A stretch of 25,518 nucleotides of DNA, taken from positions 1 through 25,518 of the forward strand of contig JBNLGG010000058.1 in the NCBI GenBank assembly GCA_050305935.1, read 5' to 3'. How positions within the stretch are numbered: position 1 is the first letter of the stretch; every line of letters begins with the position of its first letter. Positions 1 to 9,252 of the stretch are shown one piece after another. The stretch is from CAJXNP01 sp050305935 (lineage in GTDB: Bacteria; Bacteroidota; Bacteroidia; Cytophagales; Cyclobacteriaceae). The position numbers and the translations under genes are program-made. The notes beneath the pieces were generated by a model. That model ran no database searches. It was not told the origin of the DNA and saw only the letters and a list, made by a program, of their open reading frames with translations.

Positions 1-226
1 AAAGGCTGACGACTGGGAGTTGTTCCTTTCGATTGACTGATCTTCTAAATATTCCATAATCAGGACCGATTTATGTAGATGCCTTAGAACTGTTTAGAAG
101 TATTGATTTACACTATCGGACCTAACAACCAACCCATCGTTGCCTTACACCCTCCTGAAAAATTTTTGAATTCATTTTTCATGTCATTAGATAGGTTATT
201 ATAACTTATTTTTTTAATTTTTATTT

Positions 227-1396
227 ATGGTAAAGAAAATATTAAGAATCCTCGTACTTGAAGATAACGAGGATGATTTCAACTTGATTAGCAAGATTTT
301 AGAAAAGGAAAGCTTCCTATTTGAAATCACCTACGTCGACACAAGAAAGGAATTTCTCTGGGATTTAAAGCACTTCAAACCAGATGTTATATTATCGGAC
401 CATTCCCTACCTCAATTTAATTCAATGGAAGCCCTTAAAATTTGTTTGAAAATGGGCTTACAAATCCCTTTCATCCTGGTTACAGGGACGGTGTCAGAGG
501 AGTTTGCCGTAGAATGTCTGAACAAAGGAGCCGACGACTACATCTTAAAATCAAACCTGTCGAGACTTCCCTCAGCGATCCAAAACGCTATTAAAAAACG
601 GGAAAATGAAGTCTTTAGAAAAAAAACAGAAATAACGTTAAAGAGAAAAAATAAAGAACTTGTTAAAAAAAATAAGGAACTGGACAGTTTTGTATACAGC
701 ATTTCTCACAACCTTCGCTCTCCGTTAAGGTCTGTTTTAGGGTTGTTGCATATTGCAAAGATTGATAATACGGGCTTGGACGAAACCATGAAAGCCTACT
801 TGAACAAAATGGAGGACCGCATTTCTAAATTAGACGATACACTCAAGGAAATCATCCTCTATTCAAAAAACTCTCATTTAAAACCAAAAATTCAGGAGAT
901 TGACATTCACAGACTATTCAATGAAGGTTTTGATAAGCTGGAATACCTGAATGGCTTTGAGAGGGTAGAACGCGAATGTGAAGTGCGGCAGGAAGCGCCC
1001 TTGTGGTCTGACGCATTCAGACTGACAATGATCATCAATAACCTCCTTTCAAATGCCATTAAATATAGAGACAAGAAAAAAGAAAAGTCTTTCCTCAAGG
1101 TTTTTGCTCTTGTTGACACCCATTATCTGACTCTACAAATTGAAGACAACGGCATAGGCATAGACCCAGAACACCTTTCAAGAATTTATGACATATTTTT
1201 CAGGGCAACGGAAATAAGTGAAGGATCGGGTTTAGGTCTTTACATTACCAGGGAATCCATTGGCAGGTTAAAAGGGAAAATCGATGTGCAATCCAGGCTG
1301 GGAAGAGGAACAACCTTTACAGTCTCCATCCCCAATTTATACAGTAGCAAAAAAAGGATCACGAAGGCAAAGGAAATTGACTACATGTTAAACTAA
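227..1396 (+). CDS. REC-HisKA-HATPase sensor kinase / response regulator hybrid (soluble)
   Basis: This is a cytoplasmic two-component protein with an N-terminal receiver and a C-terminal histidine kinase. The receiver (about residues 6-122) has the acidic pair E12/D13, phospho-acceptor D58 in ILSDHSLP, T86 in VTGT and K108. A basic coiled linker (125-152) leads to a DHp domain with H161 in the H box SISHNLRSPLR. The HATPase follows, with N box NNLLSNAIKY, G1 box EDNGIGI and G2 box GSGLGLYI. No membrane segment or signal peptide is visible. The receiver-first order suggests that phosphorylation by another kinase tunes the kinase half, which is inference. The gene lies 11 bases before the large hybrid kinase and is probably co-transcribed with it. 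The ATG follows a T/A-rich leader without a Shine-Dalgarno sequence, normal for Bacteroidota. The domain call is firm; the signal and partner are unknown. Confidence 0.93.
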   Translation: MVKKILRILVLEDNEDDFNLISKILEKESFLFEITYVDTRKEFLWDLKHFKPDVILSDHSLPQFNSMEALKICLKMGLQIPFILVTGTVSEEFAVECLNKGADDYILKSNLSRLPSAIQNAIKKRENEVFRKKTEITLKRKNKELVKKNKELDSFVYSISHNLRSPLRSVLGLLHIAKIDNTGLDETMKAYLNKMEDRISKLDDTLKEIILYSKNSHLKPKIQEIDIHRLFNEGFDKLEYLNGFERVERECEVRQEAPLWSDAFRLTMIINNLLSNAIKYRDKKKEKSFLKVFALVDTHYLTLQIEDNGIGIDPEHLSRIYDIFFRATEISEGSGLGLYITRESIGRLKGKIDVQSRLGRGTTFTVSIPNLYSSKKRITKAKEIDYMLN

Positions 1397-1407
1397 CCAT
1401 TCAGGCC

Positions 1408-4400
1408 ATGAAGTTTCTGAAAAACCTATCGGTTAAAAGCAGGCTGATCGTAATCTCGATTGTGCCCTTGCTCACCATCATTTACTTCCTGCAAAACTCC
1501 GTTCGAGAAGAATTAAAAAGAAAAAACTCCACAGCAAAAATTTACGAGGAATTCCTCTATGTAGAAAAATTATCCTCTCTGCTGCATGAACTTCAGGAAG
1601 AAAGGGCGTTGGCTCTTATTTACGGATTCGACAGAAGCAATGATATCAGAAATCAAATAACAAAACAGTTTGCCAGCACAGACAGGGCAGTTTTAGAACT
1701 GCGGAAAGCATTGAGTGAAAATCAAAACAACACTGAAGTTTATGATCTTCTGGATAGTCTGCTGGAATTAAGAAAAGATCTGGCTTCCTATCCACAAAAA
1801 ATCCTACATGTCAGATCCTCCTTGTTGACAGAAATTAATTCAATTGCCATTCGTTCTCAAAACGCTGAGATCAAAAACCTGCTTTCTGCCCACATATCCC
1901 TGCTATATGCCAAAGAACATATTGCCGCGATCAGAAGCAACGTGAACCTGGCGATTCTTTCGAGGGGGTTTAGTGCGGAAGGCTACGGCGAATTCTCCTC
2001 GCTCAAAGGACAATACGAGGAAAATTTATCCAAATTTAAAAGAAATGCTGGGTTAGACCTGCAAACGTTTTTCATGCCAAATTTTTCTCTTTCGTCTATA
2101 AAACGGGCACACGTCTTAATGGACTCTGCTTTTGCCAATCCTAATGTTTTACTTCACCAAAATGCTGAAGATTGGTGGATGGACATCACCGGCGAGATCA
2201 GCCTGTTCAAAAACACATCGGATTTATCGCTGGAAATGCTCAGGACAAAAGCCGAAGCCGACATAGAAGAGATCAATAATTCTGTCATCACCAATATAAC
2301 GCTGGCTTTGTTAGTTATGGTTCTCATAGCTGTCCTCGTGTTTTTTACTATCACCAACATAATTTCCTCCATTTCTAAAATAAAGAATGCCTCTGAAAGG
2401 ATTACCAAAGGAGAAGTTGACATTCAACTGAATATAACTTCAAAAGATGAAATTGGCGACCTTGCTAAATCCTTCAACAAAATGGTTGGTGTAACCTTGG
2501 AATATGCCCGATTTGCCGAACAAATCGGCAAAGGCGACTACAGTTCGCAGTTGGACATAAGAAGCGAATCGGATATTCTGGGAAAAGCACTGAACAAGAT
2601 GAGAGAAGACCTTCAAAGCCTCGCGCATGAGAATGAAGTCAGGACATGGCTCCTGTCAGGTAACGGAAAGCTCAACGATATCATTCGCGGAGAAAAGGAT
2701 GTGCTAACCCTCGCCGGAGAGGTCATCAGCCAGCTCACCACATATTTAAAAGCCCAGATAGGAGCTTTATATGTAATGGAAAACGGAAAGCTTAGCCTAA
2801 TGGGCAGCTATGCCTTTAACCACCGGAAGGACAACACCAATGCTTTTTTGATGGGAGAGGGATTTGTAGGTCAGGCAGCATTGGAAAAAAAACCAATTTT
2901 GTATGAGGAGATCCCCAACGACTACATAAAAATAAAATCCGGACTGGGAAACGCTGTCCCAAAAAACATCATTGTATATCCTTTTTTATATGAGAATGAA
3001 GTCAAGGGGGTGCTTGAGATAGGCTCATCCAGGCAGTTTTCAGCGCTTGATATGCAATTCCTGGAACTTGTGAGTAACAACATAGCCATTGCATTTAACG
3101 GTGCGCAGGCCAAGCACCGCATGAAACAGTTGCTGGAGGAAACGCAAAAGCAGGCTGAGGAGCTGGAAGTACAGCAGGAAGAATTGAAACAGTCGAATGA
3201 GAAACTACAGGAAAAAACCGACTTGCTGGAAAAATCAGAAAGTGAAATGAAGGTGCAGCAGGAAGAACTTCAGATGATAAACTCAGAGTTGGAAGAAAAA
3301 GCTAACCTGCTGGAGGAGCAGAAAAAGGTTTTGGAGGATGCCAAAATGCAGATCGAAAACAAGGCAAGGGAATTAGAGACAACCAGCAAATACAAATCGG
3401 AATTCCTGGCAAATATGTCCCATGAACTCCGAACACCACTGAACAGTATACTCATTCTTTCTCAGATCCTAAAAGAAAATAAAAACAACATACTGGGTGA
3501 TAAGGAAATAGGTTATGCCACTAACATCTACAATTCAGGCACCGACCTGCTGGACCTTATCAATGACATATTGGACCTTTCAAAAGTGGAGGCCGGCAGA
3601 ATGGACCTTGACATCAGCGATTTTATGATTGAAGAACTCTGCTCGGATATTAAATCGATGTTTGAAGAAATTGCGAAAAATAAGTCCGTTGAGTTTGAGG
3701 TTTTGATAGCAGAAGATTTGAAAAAACTTGAAATAAACACCGACCGACAGCGCACCGAGCAAATATTAAGAAACCTTCTTTCCAATGCTTTTAAATTCAC
3801 CGAATCGGGAGGCAAGGTCACCTTAGCGATAAATTATCCCGCACCGGATATTTCATCTGAGAATAGTTCCTCCCCAGGATCAGATATCATCTCTTTCACT
3901 GTCACTGATACCGGAATAGGCATACCGCAGAAAAAACTGGAGGTCATCTTCGATGCCTTCCAGCAGGTGGACGGATCAACAAAAAGAAAGTATGGGGGCA
4001 CAGGATTGGGTCTTTCGATCAGCAAAGAACTTGCCCACACCCTGGGAGGAGGTATTCTTATCGAAAGTGAAGATGGCAGAGGTAGTGTATTCAAATTGTA
4101 TTTACCCTTACAATTTGACCCGTCAAAAATAGCTAATACAACGCACCAGATCGAGATCAGGAGCGAAACATCTAAAAAGAAAGATTACCAAAAAAAGGTC
4201 GAAAAAATAGTCTCAGCACCAGGTAATGCCGATGACGATCGGAGCTTTATTTCTAAAAATGACCGAACCATACTTATTATGGAGGATGATGTGGATTTTG
4301 CCAGTGTGCTGCTCGATTTTGTAAGAGAGCGTAAGTACAAGGGAATTGTAGCTTACCAGGGCAATACGGGGCTGAGCTACGCGCGCCAGTATAAACCGGA

Positions 4401-5430
4401 TGCGATCATCCTCGACATGAAACTTCCCGTCATGGATGGCGCCGAAGTACTCCAGCAACTGAAAAGCGATCCTGTACTACGTCATATACCGGTGCAGATC
4501 ATTTCGGGATATGACAGAAAACAAGAGGGATTGTCATTAGGAGCATTTGATTTTATAAAAAAACCGGTAACACGTGAAAAGCTGCAGCAGGCACTCGACA
4601 AAATTGAGGATTTTAGAAGAAAAGTGAAAAAGCTGCTTGTGGTTGAAGATGATAAGCATCACAATGAAGCTGTAAAACAGCTAATTGGCAACGGAGATGT
4701 AAATTGCCTGTCAGCCTATTCCGGCAAAGAAGCCTTCGATATGCTTCACGCCCACTCATTCGACTGTATGATTATTGATTTAGGACTTCCAGACATGAGT
4801 GGCTTTGACCTACTTGAGAAAATAAAGAGAGATAAAAACCTGATAAAAATACCGGTTGTCATCTACACCGGAAAAGACCTCTCCAGGGAAGAAAACAAAA
4901 TACTGGAAAAAATGGCCAATACCGTGGTACTGAAGACCGCGCATTCCCATGAAAGGCTGCTTGACGAAACCATGCTTTTTCTGCATCGGGTGGAATCGCG
5001 CCTGCCAAAGGAAAAGCAAAACATGATCAGGAAGCTTCACAAAACCGATGAGGTATTAGTCCATAAAAAGATCCTGGTAGTTGATGATGACATGCGCAAT
5101 GTTTATTCGCTCACAAGCGCCCTGGAAGAAGAAGGCTTGGAATGTACAACAGCCGGAACCGGAAAGGAAGTCCTGGAATTACTGGGCCACAGTCCTGAAA
5201 TAGATATTGTGCTGATGGATGTGATGATGCCGGAAATGGATGGCTATGAGGCGACTAGAGAGATAAGAAAATTACCCAAATACTCAAAGTTGCCCATTAT
5301 TGCTCTGACTGCCAAAGCCATGAAGGGAGATCGCGAGAAATGCCTTGCCGCAGGTATGTCCGACTATATTTCAAAGCCGGTCAACATCGAACAGCTCCTT
5401 TCGCTAATGAGGGTATGGCTTTATAAATAG
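1408..5430 (+). CDS. Membrane NIT-HAMP-GAF hybrid histidine kinase with three receiver domains
   Basis: This 1340-residue hybrid kinase has TM1 at about 12-28, then a helical extracytoplasmic domain resembling the NIT nitrate/nitrite-sensing family (LHELQEERALAL near residue 60). TM2 lies at about 296-318, followed by HAMP (to about 370), a second HAMP-like segment and GAF (about 415-570). A Q/E-rich coiled coil (570-665) leads to HisKA with H672 in MSHELRTPLN. The HATPase has LLSNAFKF near 790 and GGTGLGLSI near 863. Three complete receivers follow, with phospho-acceptors D1003, D1124 and D1271; each keeps the acidic pair and the conserved Lys. No Hpt or DNA-binding domain is attached, so the phosphoryl group must leave to another protein. 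The GAF is paralogous to the GAF in the receptor at 9326 (shared SGLG..PKNII motif). The NIT assignment is less certain than the rest and nitrate as ligand is not shown. Confidence 0.93.
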   Translation: MKFLKNLSVKSRLIVISIVPLLTIIYFLQNSVREELKRKNSTAKIYEEFLYVEKLSSLLHELQEERALALIYGFDRSNDIRNQITKQFASTDRAVLELRKALSENQNNTEVYDLLDSLLELRKDLASYPQKILHVRSSLLTEINSIAIRSQNAEIKNLLSAHISLLYAKEHIAAIRSNVNLAILSRGFSAEGYGEFSSLKGQYEENLSKFKRNAGLDLQTFFMPNFSLSSIKRAHVLMDSAFANPNVLLHQNAEDWWMDITGEISLFKNTSDLSLEMLRTKAEADIEEINNSVITNITLALLVMVLIAVLVFFTITNIISSISKIKNASERITKGEVDIQLNITSKDEIGDLAKSFNKMVGVTLEYARFAEQIGKGDYSSQLDIRSESDILGKALNKMREDLQSLAHENEVRTWLLSGNGKLNDIIRGEKDVLTLAGEVISQLTTYLKAQIGALYVMENGKLSLMGSYAFNHRKDNTNAFLMGEGFVGQAALEKKPILYEEIPNDYIKIKSGLGNAVPKNIIVYPFLYENEVKGVLEIGSSRQFSALDMQFLELVSNNIAIAFNGAQAKHRMKQLLEETQKQAEELEVQQEELKQSNEKLQEKTDLLEKSESEMKVQQEELQMINSELEEKANLLEEQKKVLEDAKMQIENKARELETTSKYKSEFLANMSHELRTPLNSILILSQILKENKNNILGDKEIGYATNIYNSGTDLLDLINDILDLSKVEAGRMDLDISDFMIEELCSDIKSMFEEIAKNKSVEFEVLIAEDLKKLEINTDRQRTEQILRNLLSNAFKFTESGGKVTLAINYPAPDISSENSSSPGSDIISFTVTDTGIGIPQKKLEVIFDAFQQVDGSTKRKYGGTGLGLSISKELAHTLGGGILIESEDGRGSVFKLYLPLQFDPSKIANTTHQIEIRSETSKKKDYQKKVEKIVSAPGNADDDRSFISKNDRTILIMEDDVDFASVLLDFVRERKYKGIVAYQGNTGLSYARQYKPDAIILDMKLPVMDGAEVLQQLKSDPVLRHIPVQIISGYDRKQEGLSLGAFDFIKKPVTREKLQQALDKIEDFRRKVKKLLVVEDDKHHNEAVKQLIGNGDVNCLSAYSGKEAFDMLHAHSFDCMIIDLGLPDMSGFDLLEKIKRDKNLIKIPVVIYTGKDLSREENKILEKMANTVVLKTAHSHERLLDETMLFLHRVESRLPKEKQNMIRKLHKTDEVLVHKKILVVDDDMRNVYSLTSALEEEGLECTTAGTGKEVLELLGHSPEIDIVLMDVMMPEMDGYEATREIRKLPKYSKLPIIALTAKAMKGDREKCLAAGMSDYISKPVNIEQLLSLMRVWLYK

Positions 5431-5485
5431 CAATTTATTTGGATGGAAAGAAGTCTGTTGCAGGTTTGTGTCTTGTTTAATCGCT

Positions 5486-5498
5486 GATTAGTCTAATC
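5486..5498. promoter_or_regulatory. Short perfect dyad upstream of cheR
   Basis: GATTAG and CTAATC flank a single T, giving 6-bp arms in the 191-base gap between the triple-receiver kinase and cheR, about 124 bases before the cheR start. It has operator-like geometry, but no second copy was found in the window. A chance palindrome in A/T-rich DNA is possible. Confidence 0.25.
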
Positions 5499-5621
5499 GA
5501 AGTTATAAGACAGTTGTCAGCTAAGTAGTAAAACGATTAAACCGTTCAAGTGAGGCAATTTTAAGTCAACATAGTTGAATGATAGTTGTACAAAACCAAA
5601 AAAACTGAATGAACTCCTAAA

Positions 5622-6437
5622 ATGGTTATCGAATACAACGACTTCAAAAAAATGCTGGAATCTATCCGGTCGAAGTATGGCTATGATTTTACAGAATACT
5701 CAGAAGCATCTGTAAAGAGAAGAAGTGTAAGCTTTATGACGGAAAGGAAGATAGGTTCTATGGAAAGCTTAGGTAAAATGTTAATAAACGATGAGTCGCT
5801 TTTTGAGGAATTCGTCAGGAATATTTCAGTAACTGTTACCGAAATGTTCCGGGACCCTCAGTTCTATAAAAGCCTTAGAGAAAATGCCATGAAAAGACTG
5901 GCTACTTATCCGTTTATTAAAATTTGGATAGCAGGATGTGCTACCGGTGAGGAGGCATACTCCTTAGCCATTCTCCTTCGTGAAGAGGGTATACTCGACA
6001 GGTCAATCATTTATGCAACCGATATTAACCAATACTCCCTTCAAGTAGCAAGAGAAGGTATATTTCCTATGGATAGTATGAAAACATTTACAAGCAACTA
6101 TCTTAAATCGGGAGGAAAAAATTCTTTTTCAAACTACTACCGGGCCAATTACCACGCCGCACTGTTTGACAAATCCCTGAGGCAGAATATCGTGTTTTCC
6201 TATCACAATCTCACATGCGACAAGTCGTTTAATGAATTTCAATTGATATTGTGCAGAAATGTGCTGATCTATTTTAACCAGGTGCTGCAAAACAAGGCGA
6301 TCAACCTTTTCTATGAAAGCCTTGCCCCATTTGGAATATTGGGCTTGGGTAATAAAGAATCCTTGCTCTTCACCGATAGGAAAAAGTGTTTTTCTGATAT
6401 CGACAAAAAGGAAAGAATCTTTATGAAAAACGGGTAA
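5622..6437 (+). CDS. cheR: CheR-family protein-glutamate O-methyltransferase
   Basis: CheR enzymes transfer a methyl group from S-adenosylmethionine to glutamate side chains of chemoreceptor signalling helices in the cytoplasm. The 271-residue length is usual for the family. An N-terminal helical CheR_N region (about 1-60) precedes TEMFRDPQFY, the family's conserved FRD segment, the SAM-binding motif A104-G-C-A-T-G-E-E-A-Y, the ATDIN strand and LILCRNVLIYF. There is no TPR or PAS extension. The cheB start is only 2 bases after the stop, so the two are almost certainly co-transcribed. No CheA, CheW or canonical MCP is encoded in the window, so this is probably an alternative methylation module acting on a sensor kinase or kinase-like receptor, which is inference. 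The family call is firm; the substrate is unknown. Confidence 0.95.
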   Translation: MVIEYNDFKKMLESIRSKYGYDFTEYSEASVKRRSVSFMTERKIGSMESLGKMLINDESLFEEFVRNISVTVTEMFRDPQFYKSLRENAMKRLATYPFIKIWIAGCATGEEAYSLAILLREEGILDRSIIYATDINQYSLQVAREGIFPMDSMKTFTSNYLKSGGKNSFSNYYRANYHAALFDKSLRQNIVFSYHNLTCDKSFNEFQLILCRNVLIYFNQVLQNKAINLFYESLAPFGILGLGNKESLLFTDRKKCFSDIDKKERIFMKNG

Positions 6438-6439
6438 AA

Positions 6440-7036
6440 ATGCGCACATCATCTGACTATTCGGCCATCGTTATCGGCGCCTCTGCTGGAGGAGGACAGG
6501 CCATTCCCCGCCTGCTGACAGGGTTGCCTGCAAACCCGCACCTACCCATTATAATAGTTCAGCATAGATCAGGAGATGACCGGAGCTTGTTAGAGGAAGC
6601 TCTCCAGCGGAAGATCACCGTAAAGGTAAAACAGGTAGATGAAAAGGAAGAGGTTACAGCCGGAATAGTATATGTCGCACCTCCTAATTATCACTTGTTG
6701 GTTGAACGGGACAGGACATTTTCACTGTCATGCGATCCTCCTGTCAAATATGCCAGGCCATCTATTGACATATTGTTTGAAACGGCTGCGGAAGTATATC
6801 AGGAAAAGCTGATAGCGATAGTTCTTACCGGCGCAAATGACGATGGAGCCAGGGGCATAGTATCTGTCTCTGAATACGGAGGTCTAACGATTGCACAGGA
6901 CCCAACAGAAGCTCAATTCCCTGCGATGCCCACCGGGGCGATCCGGACCGGAAAAGTCGTAAGGGTATTAACACTGGATTCAATTAATGAATTTCTTATT
7001 GAATTGACTGAATATGGAAAAGACAAAGATCAATGA
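6440..7036 (+). CDS. cheB: Stand-alone CheB methylesterase domain (no receiver)
   Basis: CheB removes methyl groups from receptor glutamates and can deamidate glutamine. Here only the catalytic domain is present (198 residues); the usual N-terminal receiver is absent. The catalytic triad is visible: S15 in GASAGG, H42 in VQHRS and D135 in LTGANDDGA. VYVAPPNYHLL and AQFPAMPTGAI are further family motifs. The enzyme therefore cannot be switched by phosphorylation of its own receiver. A possible regulator is the kinase gene that overlaps its 3' end by 23 bases, whose product begins with a receiver. The overlap implies translational coupling and near-equimolar synthesis. Start ATG at 6440 is 2 bases after the cheR stop. 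The symbol reflects domain identity, not a shown role in chemotaxis. Confidence 0.94.
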   Translation: MRTSSDYSAIVIGASAGGGQAIPRLLTGLPANPHLPIIIVQHRSGDDRSLLEEALQRKITVKVKQVDEKEEVTAGIVYVAPPNYHLLVERDRTFSLSCDPPVKYARPSIDILFETAAEVYQEKLIAIVLTGANDDGARGIVSVSEYGGLTIAQDPTEAQFPAMPTGAIRTGKVVRVLTLDSINEFLIELTEYGKDKDQ

Positions 7037-8891
7037 TAAATCTACTATCCTGCTGGTTGATGACGTCAAGGCAAACAACCATGCATTGGAAGAGCTTTTG
7101 CAAAGAGACGACAGGATTTTTATCAAAGCGTCTTCGGGTAACGAAGCACTGAAAATAGCGCTTAGCCGGAACATTGACCTTATCATCCTGGATGTGAAGA
7201 TGCCAGACATGGATGGCTTTGAGGTAGCACAATTCCTGAACTCCCATAAGCGTACCAGGGATATACCGGTCATATTTGCCTCTGCAGAAAACAAGGAGAA
7301 TAAATTCATCATGAAGGGTCTGGAAGAAGGAGCCATAGATTACTTGTATAAACCCCTCGATCCAGAGATTACCAGGGCAAAGGTTTCTATTCATTTGAAA
7401 CTTCACAAGCAAAAGAAAGAACTGATTGAAAAAAACATTTCCCTGGAACGTTATGCGTTGCTCATCAATAACTCGGCAGACATCATTGCCGTGGTTGATG
7501 TTAACACAATGAAATTTGAAGAGGTGAATAGTGCTTTCACGAATATCCTTGGCTATACTTCGGAAGAAGTATTTGGTGCACCACTAGAACTATTTTTAAG
7601 CGATGAAGACAGGGAGCTGGTACATGAGTTGAGGAATGAACAACGGGAAAAGCTTTCGTTTGAAACGAAAATGTATAGCAAAAACCGGGATATAAAATGG
7701 CTGCAGTGGAATGTGATTGTTAAAGAAAAAAAATGGTTTGTCAATGCCCGGGATGTCACGCTCGTCAAGCAGGTAGAAAAGATACGGGATTACCTCGCCA
7801 CTGTCGTGAAACAATCAGGGGACGCGGTGTACATTTATAATGAAAATAAAAGAATAATCTCGTGGAATCAGGGCGCGGAAAAGATATATGGATACCAGGA
7901 ACAAGAAGCATTGAAAATGAAGATATGGAATTTAATTCCTGAATTTCTTCAGGAAGAAATGCAAGCATTGATGGATAAATTGCGACAAAAAAAGCCCCTT
8001 CGGTCTGTTGAAACTCAACGGGTCACCAAAAAGGGAAAGCTGATAGATGTCTTGTTTTCGGCCTCAGTCATTACAGATCCGGAAAACAGTAAACAATCCA
8101 TAGCCATCACCGAGCGCGATATCACACAGCAAAAAATTGCTGAAAAGCAAATCATGAAGCTCAACTCCGACCTGGAATTGAACGTGATACAGCTCGAAAC
8201 TGCAAACAAGGAGCTTGAATCATTCTCCTATTCGGTGTCCCACGACCTGAGAGCACCACTGAGAGCCCTGCATGGGTATGCAAATATATTTGAAGAAGAC
8301 TACCTGGGAAATATGGACGAGGGCGCCAGGGAGGTAATGTCACACATCCGAAGGAACGCCTTCCGAATGGGTGAGTTGATCAATAGCTTATTGGACTTTT
8401 CAAGGACGAGCAAACAAGAAATCAAAAAATCGAAGATCAATATGGCTGCATTGGTAAAAGAGGTTACGGAGGAACTAAAAGTTGAAACCCCCAACAGGGC
8501 TGATATTAAAATAGGGCCTTTGCCTCCGGTCTTTGCAGACAGTGCGTTGATCCGTCAGGTATGGGTAAACCTCATCTCAAATGCTATTAAGTACTCCGGT
8601 AAAAAAAGCAAGCCTACAATTGAAATAAGCTCTTACCCAAACGACAAGGAAACGATTTTTAGGGTGCATGACAACGGGGTAGGTTTTAACATGGAATACG
8701 TCGACAAGCTATTCGGCGTCTTTCAAAGGCTCCATAGTCCCAAAGAATTTGAAGGGACGGGCATAGGCCTGGCTATCACAAACCGCATAGTTACCAGGCA
8801 TGGCGGAAAGGTTTGGGCAGAAAGTGAAGTCGGTAAGGGAGCAACCTTCTATTTTTCGTTGCCAGAAGTTTCGGAGTTGATAGAAGCGTGA
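7014..8891 (+). CDS. REC-PAS-PAS histidine kinase coupled to cheB
   Basis: This is a soluble 625-residue kinase. The receiver (about 10-125) has the acidic pair in LLVDDVKAN, D60 in IILDVKMPDMDG and the KPLDP lysine segment. Two PAS domains follow (about 140-250 and 258-375); both have WNQGAEKIYGY-type or equivalent cores and end in RDVT/RDIT boundary motifs. A short coiled coil leads to DHp with H410 in SVSHDLRAPLRAL. The HATPase has NLISNAIKYS, HDNGVGF and GTGIGLAI. This DHp/HATPase type resembles the phytochrome-like branch of bacterial kinases, but no chromophore domain is present. Its start lies 23 bases inside cheB, in another frame. The receiver may take over the role of the missing CheB receiver, which is inference. 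No membrane segment is seen, and the PAS ligands are unknown. Confidence 0.93.
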   Translation: MEKTKINDKSTILLVDDVKANNHALEELLQRDDRIFIKASSGNEALKIALSRNIDLIILDVKMPDMDGFEVAQFLNSHKRTRDIPVIFASAENKENKFIMKGLEEGAIDYLYKPLDPEITRAKVSIHLKLHKQKKELIEKNISLERYALLINNSADIIAVVDVNTMKFEEVNSAFTNILGYTSEEVFGAPLELFLSDEDRELVHELRNEQREKLSFETKMYSKNRDIKWLQWNVIVKEKKWFVNARDVTLVKQVEKIRDYLATVVKQSGDAVYIYNENKRIISWNQGAEKIYGYQEQEALKMKIWNLIPEFLQEEMQALMDKLRQKKPLRSVETQRVTKKGKLIDVLFSASVITDPENSKQSIAITERDITQQKIAEKQIMKLNSDLELNVIQLETANKELESFSYSVSHDLRAPLRALHGYANIFEEDYLGNMDEGAREVMSHIRRNAFRMGELINSLLDFSRTSKQEIKKSKINMAALVKEVTEELKVETPNRADIKIGPLPPVFADSALIRQVWVNLISNAIKYSGKKSKPTIEISSYPNDKETIFRVHDNGVGFNMEYVDKLFGVFQRLHSPKEFEGTGIGLAITNRIVTRHGGKVWAESEVGKGATFYFSLPEVSELIEA

Positions 8892-8936
8892 CCAAACGAC
8901 CTGCGGGTTTCGTACAGTTGATAAACGCTCTTAAGT

Positions 8937-8959
8937 TTATTGTTCCGAGAAAACAATAA
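8937..8959. terminator. Inverted repeat just after the REC-PAS-PAS kinase
   Basis: TTATTGTT and AACAATAA form a perfect 8-bp stem around a 7-base loop, 45 bases after the kinase stop. The position suits transcript ending, but the stem is A/T-rich and no T-run follows, so it may instead be a protein site or chance. Confidence 0.25.
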
Positions 8960-9056
8960 TCCCCCCTTCTCCGGCCATTTGTTTATTTTCTATTTTGTTT
9001 TTTACTCTTCTATTGATCTCGGTGTGGTAAATGCACAAACCGTACAAGGGATCTAC

Positions 9057-9076
9057 CTCAGTATAATTACTGACAC
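9057..9076. promoter_or_regulatory. 20-bp shared dyad element, copy 1
   Basis: The 20 bases CTCAGTATAATTACTGACAC are identical to 18732-18751. The core is an inverted repeat TCAGTA / TACTGA around TAAT. This copy lies 249 bases before the kinase-less receptor gene at 9326. Flanks of the two copies do not match, so it looks like a conserved site rather than the edge of a longer duplication. It could be an operator or the worn end of a mobile element. Confidence 0.45.
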
Positions 9077-9154
9077 ATGTCTAGGTATTTGGCCTATCAG
9101 CAACTACCGACCAAAACGGATGTTTATTCGTTTCAGGCAATCTTACATTTGCAT

Positions 9155-9166
9155 AATGAATTCATT
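9155..9166. repeat. 12-bp perfect palindrome
   Basis: AATGAATTCATT is its own reverse complement and lies 159 bases upstream of the receptor start. It may be a regulator site; chance occurrence in A/T-rich DNA is plausible. Confidence 0.2.
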
Positions 9167-9211
9167 GTGAGTACAAGATTAAAGGAATTAGGAAGTTTCC
9201 TATAAACTCCC

Positions 9212-9252
9212 AAAACCTGATCAAGCTAATCCCTTGAGGGTGGCCCGGTTTT
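9212..9252 (+). terminator. Possible terminator hairpin before the receptor gene
   Basis: AAAACC pairs with GGTTTT, an inner TCAAG / CTTGA pair closes a second helix, and six T residues begin within the right arm (9249-9254). It would end transcripts entering from the cheR-cheB-kinase operon about 75 bases before the next gene. The stem is interrupted, so support is weak. Confidence 0.3.

Noticed and set aside
1..226. Possible 3' end of an upstream gene
   Set aside because: No frame on either strand gave recognisable protein features; it is treated as a leader region with no clear promoter.
6129..6452. 107-codon - strand frame over the cheR 3' end
   Set aside because: It lies opposite conserved CheR motifs and has no recognisable product.
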